A stretch of 10,360 nucleotides of DNA from Nitrospirota bacterium (GCA_013334545.1 JAAXXJ010000090.1:1-10360); one strand, 5' to 3'. Shown: positions 1-7,478, numbered from the stretch's first letter. Numbers and translations: made by a program. The notes: a model not told the origin generated them from the letters alone.

Positions 1-743
1 CGGGCGAATACGGCCAGGGACATATCCCCGGCGCGGCGCTCGTCCCGCTGGGAGATCTGTATGAGCGCGAGCGGGAGTTCGACCGTTCCCGGCCGACCGT
101 GCTCTATTGCCGTTCCGGGAACCGAAGCCGGGCCGCAGCGAGCATCCTTCTCGACGCCGGTTTCACGAACGTGTTCAGCATGGAGGGCGGGATCCAGGCC
201 TGGAGCGGCCTCGTTGTCGACGGCCCGCCCGAGGCGGGCATGGTCCTGTTCTCCGGCAGGGAAAAGCCCGAAGAGCTGATCGCCCTCGCGTGGTCGCTGG
301 AGGAGGGATCGCGACGGTTCTACCGCAGCATGGCGTCAGCACTTGAGGACCGCGAAGCCGTCGGGCTCTTCGACGGACTGGTGCGCGCCGAGGACCATCA
401 CCAAGCGGCCCTGGTCGGCGTATACCGGGAGGCGACCGGCGACACGGCTGTTTCGGCGATCCCGGAGGTGTTCTTTTTGGGCGCTGTCCCGGGAGAGGTG
501 ATGGAGGGAGGCATGTCGGTAATGAAGGCGCTCGAATGGGTGAAGGGCAAGGAGGTGAACGACGTCCTGGACCTTTCCCTAGCGCTGGAGTCGCACGCCT
601 TTGATCTCTACATCAGAATGGCGCGGGAGCTGGCAGGGGAAAGCGCGAAGCGGGTATTCCAGGTCCTTGCCGCTGAGGAGAAAGTCCACCTTGACCGCAT
701 GGTAGCGCTTCTGGAAAAACGCCGTTTCCCCGGAGCTTCCTGA
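1..743 (+). CDS. Rhodanese / ferritin-like diiron fusion protein (5' partial)
   Basis: The reading frame is open from base 3 to the TGA at 741–743, giving 246 visible residues; the true start lies upstream of the window. The visible start GEYGQGHIPGA is the mid-part of a rhodanese domain, followed by the active-site loop CRSGNRS (Cys at visible residue 36) and the usual end GGIQAW. From about visible residue 88 a four-helix ferritin-like (rubrerythrin-type) domain follows. It keeps all the carboxylate/His motifs expected of a diiron site: a Glu in LEEGSRRFY, ExxH in AEDHH, a Glu in LESHAFDLY, and EExxH in AEEKVH. Rhodaneses carry sulfane sulfur on the catalytic Cys; ferritin-like domains of this type usually handle oxidants or peroxide, so a role in sulfur or redox stress is inferred. 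No signal peptide can be judged because the N-terminus is missing. It converges with the seleno-rhodanese gene across a shared terminator. Confidence 0.88.
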   Translation, partial: GEYGQGHIPGAALVPLGDLYEREREFDRSRPTVLYCRSGNRSRAAASILLDAGFTNVFSMEGGIQAWSGLVVDGPPEAGMVLFSGREKPEELIALAWSLEEGSRRFYRSMASALEDREAVGLFDGLVRAEDHHQAALVGVYREATGDTAVSAIPEVFFLGAVPGEVMEGGMSVMKALEWVKGKEVNDVLDLSLALESHAFDLYIRMARELAGESAKRVFQVLAAEEKVHLDRMVALLEKRRFPGAS

Positions 744-773
744 CCGGGGCTGGCGACGTTCATCGCGCTGAAA

Positions 774-805
774 AAAAGCCCCGGAGGTTCTCCCCCGGGG
801 CTTTT
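774..805. terminator. Bidirectional rho-independent terminator
   Basis: A perfect 7-bp GC stem (GCCCCGG at 778–784 with CCGGGGC at 795–801) encloses a 10-nt loop. It is flanked by AAAA on the left and TTTT on the right, so it reads as stem plus U-tract in either direction. It sits 30 nt after the stop of the plus-strand rhodanese-ferritin gene and about 70 nt beyond the stop of the minus-strand rhodanese gene, as expected for a terminator shared by converging genes. Confidence 0.9.
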
Positions 806-816
806 GCAGTGGTGCT

Positions 817-864
817 GAATTCATGGGCGAGCGCATTTCCCCGCAGCGTGCTGCAGGGAGCTTC
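817..864 (-). repeat. Short copy of the dispersed palindromic repeat
   Basis: Read on the minus strand this starts GAAGCTCCCTGCAGC and continues to GCGCTCGC. The block at 843–864 matches the reverse complement of 6233–6254 at 21 of 22 positions. Its core GCAGC-GT-GCTGC is a small hairpin. It lies between the shared terminator and the stop codon of the minus-strand gene. It appears to be a shorter relative of the elements of about 110 bp at 2341–2450 and 6232–6343. Confidence 0.6.
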
Positions 865-873
865 AACGGCACA

Positions 874-2286
874 TCAGGGCTTCTCGAGCTTGAATTCGCC
901 CTTGTCGTTGATCTCCACCTTGGCGTTCAGGAACTGGACGTTGTAGCCCTTCTCCTTCAGCTTGTGGTAGGCCATCTCGGCGCGCACGCCCGTGGAGCAA
1001 TGGGTCACGATCTTCTTGTCCTTCGGGATCTCGGCGAACCGGTCCAGGATCTCCTCGTCGGGCACGAGCTTCGCACCCGTGATCATGCCGGCGTTGCCCT
1101 CGTCGCGGTTCCTCACATCGAGGATGAGCGTGTCGGCCGGCGTATTCTTCGCGATCTTGGTGAAGTCGTCGATCGAGATCTCGCCGGGCCGCGGCTTTGG
1201 CACGTACACGATCGTGTCGGCAAGCTTGCCGGTCTGGACCGGGAAGCCCGCAGCCTTCCAGGCGTCGAGGCCGCCGGAGACGATGTCCACCGGCGCGAAG
1301 CCCGCCGTGATGAGCATCCTCGCTGCTTTGACCGCGTCATCGCCGCCCTTCTGATCGTAGATCATGATGGGCGCCTTCTTGTCCTTGGGCGGGAATTTCG
1401 CGACGGCCTTCTCGATCTCCGCCACGGGGACCGTGACCGCGCCCTTGATGAATCCCTTCTCGGCCTCTGCTGCCGGCCGCACGTCCACGAGCACGTGCGG
1501 TATGTCCTTGTCGATCCATGCTTCCTTCAGGAACTGCGTTGACAGTACCAGGTAGTTCCGCTTTACCCACTCCGGCAAGCCTTCGTGGTAGACCTTCACA
1601 TTGGTGTAGCCAAGACTCTCCGCCCGCCGGGCGGAGTCAGGGCTCATCGCTCAGGTGACCCCGGCGCAGTAGTAGACGATGAGCGTCGCCTTGTCTACGG
1701 GAAGTTTGTCCTTCATCTTTTCGAAGGCCGCGAAGGGGATGTTCACCGCCGTGGGAATGCCGCCCTCCTGGAACCGCAGGAGCGGCCGTGCGTCGATCAG
1801 CATATACTTGCCCTTCTCCGGCCCCTGGGCCACGAGCTTCTCCACGTCCTCGGTCTTGACCATCTTCTCCGGCGCGATCTTGATGGGCGGCTTGGCCGAG
1901 ATAAGGGTCATGAACTTCTTGCCGTCCTTCTCGGCATACTCGATCCGGACCTCCTTGCCCTTCTTGAGCGCCCGGAGCGGCTGGTCCGGTGCGTCGGCGG
2001 GGGCCTGGATGTTCACGAGCTGGAGCTTCTCATCGAACCGCAGGATCTCGGTCGCCTCGTCGATCTTGACCTGGATCGACTTCGTCTTGTAGGCTACGCT
2101 GTCGAAATTCGCCCGAAGGTTCCCGGGCTGCGGCTGGTGACAGTTCGCGCAGACCTTGGCCACGGTGGGCTTCGCCTGCGGAGCTGCCGGTGCTGCGGTC
2201 TTTTCCTGCGCTCCGGCCTGGCCGGCGATGAGAATGCCGGATGTCAGGATCGCTGCAAGGGAAAGGCTGATGCATTTTCGCAACAT
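874..2286 (-). CDS. Probable selenocysteine-containing periplasmic triple-rhodanese protein with CxxCH motif
   Basis: I read one 470-residue protein through an in-frame TGA (1651–1653) as selenocysteine 212. Residues 1–26 form a signal peptide with a likely cleavage after AGA, so the protein is probably periplasmic. CANCH at 46–50 is a single c-type heme motif. Rhodanese domain 1 spans about 145–240, with active loop YCAGVT-U-AMS: Cys207, and Sec at the Cys+5 position. Domain 2 (about 249–350) has YDQKGGDD where the catalytic Cys should be and looks inactive. Domain 3 (about 369–456) has the canonical loop CSTGVRA (Cys430). After the TGA the protein goes straight on with typical rhodanese sequence (SARRAESLGY, KVYHEGLPEW) in the same frame, which argues against a pseudogene. 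The start ATG is chosen for its strong AGGAGG site 8 nt away; an upstream ATG at 2316 would place the Shine-Dalgarno inside the coding region. The likely function is sulfur or selenium transfer or reduction linked to electron transport. It recalls the multi-rhodanese selenoproteins of Geobacter-type bacteria (some are named ExtH), but I cannot confirm orthology. The alternative is two separate ORFs, 1651–2286 and 874–1647. Confidence 0.85.
1614..1653 (-). promoter_or_regulatory. Candidate bacterial SECIS element with its UGA codon
   Basis: On the mRNA (minus) strand the UGA at 1653–1651 is followed after 14 nt by an 8-bp perfect stem: CTCCGCCC (1636–1629), loop GGC (1628–1626), GGGCGGAG (1625–1618). 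Outer GACT/AGTC pairing can extend it with a small bulge. The apical loop begins with G and lies about 20 nt after the UGA. Both fit the known bacterial SECIS layout, in which SelB binds a hairpin immediately downstream of the Sec codon. The hairpin lies inside coding sequence, as bacterial SECIS elements do. Confidence 0.75.
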
Positions 2287-2290
2287 ATTT

Positions 2291-2301
2291 ATCTCCTCCT
2301 T
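2291..2301 (-). promoter_or_regulatory. Strong Shine-Dalgarno of the seleno-rhodanese gene
   Basis: The mRNA reads AAGGAGGAGAT here, and its AGGAGG ends 8 nt before the ATG at 2286–2284. This fixes the start at MLRKC, which immediately gives a clean signal peptide. Confidence 0.85.
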
Positions 2302-2340
2302 CTTAAGATTTGCCATTAAAGGCAGATTTGGATATTTGAC

Positions 2341-2450
2341 GTAATTCCAGGAGCGAACTCCTTCCTGGAGCTTGTTGCTGGATTTGCGAGCGATCGGATA
2401 AACTCATCCCTGAGGAACAGGATTCACTGCGCAGCTTGCAGGGAGCTTTA
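2341..2450 (-). repeat. Dispersed palindromic repeat, about 110 bp (leader copy)
   Basis: Read on the minus strand, this block shares an ordered series of matches with 6232–6343 on the plus strand: AAGCTCCCTGCA, then CAGTGA, then CCTCA-GG, then ATCGCTCGC, then CAAGCT, then CGCTCCTGGA. The last 40 positions of the two copies agree at 29. It contains its own hairpin (TCCAGGA at 2346–2352 with TCCTGGA at 2363–2369). It lies inside the predicted 5' leader of the seleno-rhodanese mRNA. Confidence 0.7.
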
Positions 2451-2514
2451 TTGAAGAAAAATCAGCGCTTGTTCCTGCGGAGCGTTCCATGGGAAGCCAT
2501 AATCATCAGGTCAT

Positions 2515-2543
2515 ATTATAATTGTCGCTTTAGGTATAGTCAA
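2515..2543 (-). promoter_or_regulatory. Sigma70-type promoter for the seleno-rhodanese gene
   Basis: On the minus strand, TTGACT (2543–2538) is separated by exactly 17 nt from a perfect TATAAT (2520–2515). Transcription would start near 2508, giving a leader of about 220 nt before the ATG at 2286. The AT-rich surroundings contrast with the GC-rich genes. Confidence 0.75.
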
Positions 2544-2640
2544 TATATTTCGAAACTATAGTATGTGCCGGAACCTTGGAAATGACCCCTGCGCAACGCG
2601 CCAAGGGACCGGAAAATGGCCTGATGGGGCGAGAAAATCC

Positions 2641-2669
2641 TTGACAATAATGGACTTATCTTTTATTAT
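2641..2669 (+). promoter_or_regulatory. Sigma70-type promoter for ffh and the downstream run
   Basis: A perfect TTGACA at 2641–2646, a 17-nt spacer, and TATTAT at 2664–2669. Transcription would start near 2676, leaving only about 23 nt before the ffh ATG. That leader has at best a weak Shine-Dalgarno (GGGAA). Confidence 0.8.
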
Positions 2670-2698
2670 CTCTATTCTTTGCCGTTCCCGGGAATCCC

Positions 2699-4033
<1,335 letters not shown>

Positions 4034-4136
4034 GGCAAAGCAGAGCGCAACAACACGAATGGACGAACTTCACGGATAAGAATTGAGATATCCGAATCGT
4101 GACATTGGCGGCCAATCAACAGAAAGAGGTGAGGAC

Positions 4137-4397
4137 ATGGCAGTAAAGATAAGGCTCAAGAGGATCGGCACCCACAAGAAGCCGTTCTACCGGGTGATCG
4201 TCGCTGATTCCCGTTCGCCGCGCGACGGACGCTTCATCGAGGAGATCGGGACCTACGATCCGGTCAAGAAGGACGCCCCGGTGAAGGTTGACGAGGGAAA
4301 GACCTTGGACTGGCTCAAGAAGGGTGCTGTCCCCACCGATACGGTGAAGTCCCTGCTTTCCAAGGTGGGGATCATGAAGCAGTTCGCCGCGAAGTAA
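4137..4397 (+). CDS. rpsP: 30S ribosomal protein S16
   Basis: This 86-residue protein begins MAVKIRLKRIG and contains FYRVIVADSRSPRDGRFIEE and IGTYDP, the signature of ribosomal protein S16, which binds 16S rRNA early in 30S assembly. The start at 4137 is chosen over an in-frame ATG 54 nt upstream because GAGGTGAGG lies just before it and family members begin MAVKIRL. It lies between ffh and rimM, a widespread arrangement. The 103-nt gap before it shows no convincing promoter, so it is probably cotranscribed with ffh. Confidence 0.98.
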   Translation: MAVKIRLKRIGTHKKPFYRVIVADSRSPRDGRFIEEIGTYDPVKKDAPVKVDEGKTLDWLKKGAVPTDTVKSLLSKVGIMKQFAAK

Positions 4398-4400
4398 GCT

Positions 4401-4431
4401 GTCAAGCCTGGAGGCTGACAAGCCTGCAAGC
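4401..4431 (+). repeat. Imperfect 15-nt direct repeat between rpsP and rimM
   Basis: GTCAAGCCTGGAGGC (4401–4415) is followed by GACAAGCCTGCAAGC (4417–4431), 12 of 15 identical. The first unit includes a small hairpin, AGCC-TGGA-GGCT. It fills nearly the whole 44-nt gap between the two genes. Confidence 0.5.
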
Positions 4432-4441
4432 GGTGGACGTC

Positions 4442-4945
4442 ATGCTTATCACCATCGGCAAGGTGCAGAAGACCCATGGCGTCAAGGGCGAGATCAAGAT
4501 CGAGCCCCTGACGGACCACCGGTCGCGATTCTCGGGGCTGCGCCGGGTGTACCTGACCTCTTCCCGCGGGGAGAGCAGGGAATGCGCGGTCAGATCGGTG
4601 AGGTATATGGACGGGACCCCGGTCCTCCTCCTCAAGGGGTATGACAGCCCGGAGAAGGCGCGGGAGCTGAACGGCTGGCTGGTGCAGATCCCCCAGGAAG
4701 AGGCGGTCCCTTTGCCCGAGGGGCAGTATTACTGGTTCGAGCTCGTCGGCATGGAGGTCCTCTCCGAGGCCGGTGAGAAGCTCGGCACGATCGTTGACAT
4801 CTTCGAGACCGGCAGTAACGACGTGTATGTAATGAAGGCGGGCAGGAAGGAAGTCTATCTGCCTGCGACCAAGGATGTTATCCGTCAGATCGACCGCGCA
4901 GCGAAGCGCATGGTCATCCACGTGATGGAAGGCCTGCTGGACTGA
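4442..4945 (+). CDS. rimM: Ribosome maturation factor RimM
   Basis: This 167-residue protein binds S19 and assists late maturation of the 30S head. The N-terminal RimM domain (about 1–85) starts ITIGKVQKTHGVKGEIKIEP. A linker is followed by a PRC-barrel domain (about 92–165) starting YYWFELVGMEVL and containing GSNDVYVMKAGRKEVYLPA. I use the ATG at 4442, with GGTGG about 7 nt upstream, rather than the in-frame GTG at 4433, which has no ribosome-binding site; the difference is three residues. It lies 44 nt after rpsP and 23 nt before trmD. The KH-domain gene often found upstream of rimM is absent. Confidence 0.95.
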   Translation: MLITIGKVQKTHGVKGEIKIEPLTDHRSRFSGLRRVYLTSSRGESRECAVRSVRYMDGTPVLLLKGYDSPEKARELNGWLVQIPQEEAVPLPEGQYYWFELVGMEVLSEAGEKLGTIVDIFETGSNDVYVMKAGRKEVYLPATKDVIRQIDRAAKRMVIHVMEGLLD

Positions 4946-4968
4946 AGTACCGATAAGCGGCTTGAGCT

Positions 4969-5724
4969 ATGGGAACACTGAACTTCGAAGTGCTCACCCT
5001 GTTTCCGGGGATCCTTGCCGGGCCGCTCAATGAAAGCATTTTGAAGCGCGGGCGGGAGAAGGGGCTTCTCTTCGTCCGGACCTGGGACATCCGGGACTAC
5101 ACGGAAGATAAACACCGGAAGACGGACGACAGCCCGTATGGCGGCGAAGCGGGCATGGTGTTGAAGCCGGAACCGATCTTCAGGGCTGTTGATGCGGTGA
5201 AGGCCGCGTCCCCCGGTGACGGCTTCTTCACGGTCCTGCTCTCGCCGCAGGGAACGCTGTTCGACCAGCGGTACGCGGAGCGGCTCTCCCGGGAACGGCG
5301 CAGGGTCATTCTGCTGTGCGGTCACTACGAGGCCATCGACGAGCGGGTGAAGGACGCCCTGGTGGACGAAGAAGTTTCCATCGGGGACTACGTGCTGACC
5401 GGCGGCGAGCTTGCGGCGCTGGTGGTGATCGACGCGGCAGCGCGGCTGGTGCCCGGGGTGCTGGGCGACGAGGAGTCAGCCTACCGGGACTCCTTCGGCG
5501 ACGGTCTTCTCGATCATCCGCATTATACGCGGCCGGCAGCGTTCCAGGGCATGCAGGTGCCCGAGGTCCTGCTCTCCGGGAACCATGACGCGATCATGAA
5601 GTGGCGGCGACGTGAGTCCCTCCGGGCCACGCTCCTCAAGCGGCCGGACCTGCTGGAGACCGCGGACCTGAGCGATGAGGACCGGAAGGTCCTGCAGGAA
5701 CTGAAACAGGATGTAAAATTGTAA
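4969..5724 (+). CDS. trmD: tRNA (guanine-37-N1)-methyltransferase
   Basis: This 251-residue SPOUT-family enzyme methylates G37 next to the anticodon using SAM, which prevents +1 frameshifting; it works as a homodimer in the cytoplasm. Diagnostic segments are FEVLTLFPG (6–14), DDSPYGGEAGMVLKPEP (53–69), LCGHYEAIDERV (116–127), SIGDYVLTGGELA (137–149) in the trefoil-knot SAM site, and SFGDGLLDHPHYTRP (175–189). The last includes the likely catalytic Asp178. The ribosome-binding site is weak, so expression may depend on coupling to rimM 23 nt upstream. The last two codons and the stop lie in a short tandem repeat that continues past the gene. Confidence 0.98.
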   Translation: MGTLNFEVLTLFPGILAGPLNESILKRGREKGLLFVRTWDIRDYTEDKHRKTDDSPYGGEAGMVLKPEPIFRAVDAVKAASPGDGFFTVLLSPQGTLFDQRYAERLSRERRRVILLCGHYEAIDERVKDALVDEEVSIGDYVLTGGELAALVVIDAAARLVPGVLGDEESAYRDSFGDGLLDHPHYTRPAAFQGMQVPEVLLSGNHDAIMKWRRRESLRATLLKRPDLLETADLSDEDRKVLQELKQDVKL

Positions 5725-5744
5725 ATTGCAGATTGGAAATTGCA
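5717..5744 (+). repeat. Tandem 14-nt A/T-rich repeat at the trmD stop
   Basis: AATTGTAAATTGCA (5717–5730) and GATTGGAAATTGCA (5731–5744) form a direct repeat. A 7-bp inverted pair GGAAATT/AATTTCC follows between about 5735 and 5766. The first unit contains the TAA stop of trmD. The rest of the 97-nt gap to rplS has further TTCCAATTTACC-type sequence and no gene. Confidence 0.55.
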
Positions 5745-5821
5745 AAGGGAAAGCAGTGGAATTTCCAACGTGAACTTTACCACTTCCAATTTACCGTTAG
5801 CGAAGCTATAGGAGGTTTACC

Positions 5822-6220
5822 ATGAACATCACCATTCTTAATGCCATTGAGAAGCCCCAGCTGAAGCAGGGGATCCCGAGCTTCCGCGTAGGGGACACCG
5901 TCAAGGTCCATGCGAAGGTAGTGGAAGGCGACAAGGAAAGGATCCAGATCTTCGAGGGCGTGGTGATCGGCCGCCAGGGCTCCGGCTCGCGCGAGTCCGT
6001 CCGGGTTCGGAAGCTCTCGTACGGTGTCGGCGTCGAGCGGCTCTTCCCGCTACACTCGCCCATGATCGACAAGATCGAGCTGGCCAAGGAAGGCAAGGTG
6101 CGCCGGGCCAAGCTGTACTTCCTCCGAGAGCTGCGCGGCAAGGCCGCACGGATCAAGGAGAAGGAGCGCACCTATGCCGCGGTGGCCGGCGCCGACCAGT
6201 CCGCCGAGCAGGCGAAGTAA
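5822..6220 (+). CDS. rplS: 50S ribosomal protein L19
   Basis: This 132-residue protein sits at the 30S/50S interface. The recognisable core is FRVGDTVKVHAKVVEGDKER, IQIFEGVVIGRQGSGSRES, VRKLSYGVGVERLFPLHSP and VRRAKLYFLRELRGKAARIKE. The C-terminal tail (TYAAVAGADQSAEQAK) is a mild extension beyond the usual end. The start is clear: AGGAGGT at 5810–5816, five nt before the ATG. It is preceded by a repeat-rich gap of 97 nt, so a separate promoter cannot be excluded, although none is obvious. Confidence 0.98.
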   Translation: MNITILNAIEKPQLKQGIPSFRVGDTVKVHAKVVEGDKERIQIFEGVVIGRQGSGSRESVRVRKLSYGVGVERLFPLHSPMIDKIELAKEGKVRRAKLYFLRELRGKAARIKEKERTYAAVAGADQSAEQAK

Positions 6221-6231
6221 GTAGAATACAT

Positions 6232-6343
6232 CGAAGCTCCCTGCAGCAAGCTGCAGTGACTCTTCTATCCTCAAGGTAGTATTTTATTCTAATCGCTCGC
6301 TAACCCCGCAGCAAGCTACGGGTTAGCGCTCGCTCCTGGATTC
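6232..6343 (+). repeat. Dispersed palindromic repeat, about 112 bp (rplS–rnhB copy)
   Basis: This plus-strand copy is homologous along its length to the minus strand of 2341–2450. It contains two hairpins. CTGCAGC-AA-GCTGCAG (6241–6256) is a perfect 7-bp stem. CGCTAACCC (6298–6306) with GGGTTAGCG (6320–6328) is a perfect 9-bp stem with a 13-nt loop. No T-tract follows either, so they are unlikely to be intrinsic terminators. It lies 11 nt after the rplS stop and accounts for most of the rplS–rnhB gap. Confidence 0.7.
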
Positions 6344-6388
6344 AACGTTCAAGATTTAAGGTGTTCTTTTTGAACATGCAACGTTGAA
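6341..6388 (+). repeat. Nested AACGTTGAA-type inverted repeat
   Basis: TTCAACGTT (6341–6349) pairs with AACGTTGAA (6380–6388). Inside it TGTTC-TTTTT-GAACA (6362–6376) is a second small palindrome. It abuts the dispersed repeat and ends about 30 nt before the rnhB start. Confidence 0.55.
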
Positions 6389-6417
6389 CATTGAACCGAA
6401 GTCCAGCCGAGGTTGCT

Positions 6418-7107
6418 ATGCCCCGTGAAGGCGGCCGTCCGCGTGATGTCCGATTAAACGGCAGGGCGGATTTACCCGCGGGTGCGTGCGACCTCCTTTT
6501 TTTTGAACGAAGCGCACGTGAGGCCGGCGCCCGCCGCATCGCGGGGCTGGACGAGGCGGGCAGGGGTCCGCTGGCGGGCCCGGTGGTAGCAGCGGCCGTG
6601 GTGCTCCCCGAAGACCTGCTGATCCCCGGCGTCACGGACTCGAAGCAGTTAAACGAGGACCAGCGGGAAGGTCTGTACGTGCTTATCACCAGCTCGGCGA
6701 TCGCCTATGGCATCGGGGTCGTTGATGAACGTACCATTGACGACGTCAATATCCGCGAGGCCTCCATCATCGCCATGGAACGGGCCCTTGAGGCCATCAC
6801 CCCGGCACCAGACCACCTCCTTATCGATGGCAACTTCACCCTTCCGCGAATTCCCCTACCGCAGAGGCCGATCATCAAGGGCGACTGCCTCAGCCACTCC
6901 ATCGCGGCGGCCTCCATCCTGGCCAAGGTGACCCGCGACCGCCTCATGCGGGATCTGCACGAGCGGTATCCTCAGTATAATTTTCAGAAGCACAAAGGCT
7001 ACGGAACGAAGGAACACATCGAGCTGATCCGTCTCCACGGCCCTTGCGATGCGCACCGCAAAAGCTTCCAGCCTGTCGCGGAAATGCTTCGGGAGAGGTC
7101 CCGGTGA
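6418..7107 (+). CDS. rnhB: Ribonuclease HII
   Basis: This 229-residue enzyme cleaves the RNA strand of RNA/DNA hybrids and starts removal of single ribonucleotides from DNA. The metal-binding tetrad is intact: Asp45 and Glu46 in AGLDEAGRGPLAGP, Asp137 in LIDGN, and Asp155 in KGDCLSHSIAAASILAKVTRD. HKGYGTKEH near 192–200 is also typical. About 38 residues precede the catalytic core, slightly more than in the shortest family members. I use ATG 6418, which has GAGG about 7 nt upstream, rather than an in-frame TTG at 6391. The stop overlaps the yraN start by 4 nt, so the two are translationally coupled. Confidence 0.96.
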   Translation: MPREGGRPRDVRLNGRADLPAGACDLLFFERSAREAGARRIAGLDEAGRGPLAGPVVAAAVVLPEDLLIPGVTDSKQLNEDQREGLYVLITSSAIAYGIGVVDERTIDDVNIREASIIAMERALEAITPAPDHLLIDGNFTLPRIPLPQRPIIKGDCLSHSIAAASILAKVTRDRLMRDLHERYPQYNFQKHKGYGTKEHIELIRLHGPCDAHRKSFQPVAEMLRERSR

Positions 7108-7478
7108 GCCTGCTCGGGAAACTGCTGGGACGGTCTGGCGAAGATCGTGCCGCGAAATATCTTGCCGGCAGGGGATACACCATTCTGGAGCGCAACTATA
7201 GGTTGCCCCAGGGGGAGCTCGACCTGATCGCCCTGGACGGGGACACGCTGGTGTTCGTGGAAGTGAAGACGCGGACGAACAACGCCTATGGCGCGCCCGA
7301 GCTGGCAGTGGACCGGAGGAAGCAGGATCGCATGATCAAAGCAGCGCTTGGCTACCTGAAATACAAGAAGCTCCACCAGATGCCCTGCCGCTTCGACGTG
7401 GTCGCGATCAGCGGTGCGGCCGGAGACCATGTGGAGCTCATCCGGAACGCGTTCGAGATAGACCGGAGAATGTTTTAA
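7104..7478 (+). CDS. yraN: UPF0102 family protein YraN
   Basis: This 124-residue protein has the restriction-endonuclease-like fold of the UPF0102 family. The conserved segments are GEDRAAKYLAGRGYTILERN, GELDLIA (37–43) and FVEVKTR (51–57). The Glu38, Asp40, Glu53 and Lys55 pattern resembles a PD-(D/E)xK nuclease site, but no activity is firmly established for the family. Its start is the GTG at 7104, inside the rnhB stop (GTGA overlap), with GGGAGAGG just upstream. A longer frame from 7044 would overlap rnhB by 63 nt and is unlikely. The rnhB–yraN pairing is common in bacteria. Confidence 0.93.
   Translation: MSLLGKLLGRSGEDRAAKYLAGRGYTILERNYRLPQGELDLIALDGDTLVFVEVKTRTNNAYGAPELAVDRRKQDRMIKAALGYLKYKKLHQMPCRFDVVAISGAAGDHVELIRNAFEIDRRMF

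Larger units (their letters stand above)
2287..2698. other. 412-nt divergent intergenic region
   Basis: This spacer separates the minus-strand seleno-rhodanese gene from plus-strand ffh. It holds the Shine-Dalgarno at 2291–2301, the dispersed repeat at 2341–2450, a minus-strand promoter at 2515–2543 within an AT-rich stretch, and the ffh promoter at 2641–2669. I see no small gene or RNA gene in it. Confidence 0.7.

Noticed and set aside
823..1542. Plus-strand ORF opposite the seleno-rhodanese
   Set aside because: It is a shadow of rhodanese domains 2 and 3, with a low-complexity His/Arg/Leu/Val-rich product.
1651..1653. The TGA as a true stop, with two genes or a pseudogene
   Set aside because: The frame is unchanged, the domain continues seamlessly, there is no ribosome-binding site for the second part, and a SECIS-like hairpin is in place. 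Sequencing error remains a minor possibility.
2287..2316. N-terminal extension MANLKKEEIN of the seleno-rhodanese
   Set aside because: It would encode the Shine-Dalgarno itself and push the signal peptide inward; the ATG at 2286 fits better.
6298..6328. Intrinsic terminator after rplS
   Set aside because: The 9-bp hairpin is good but no T-tract follows on either strand; it belongs to the dispersed repeat.
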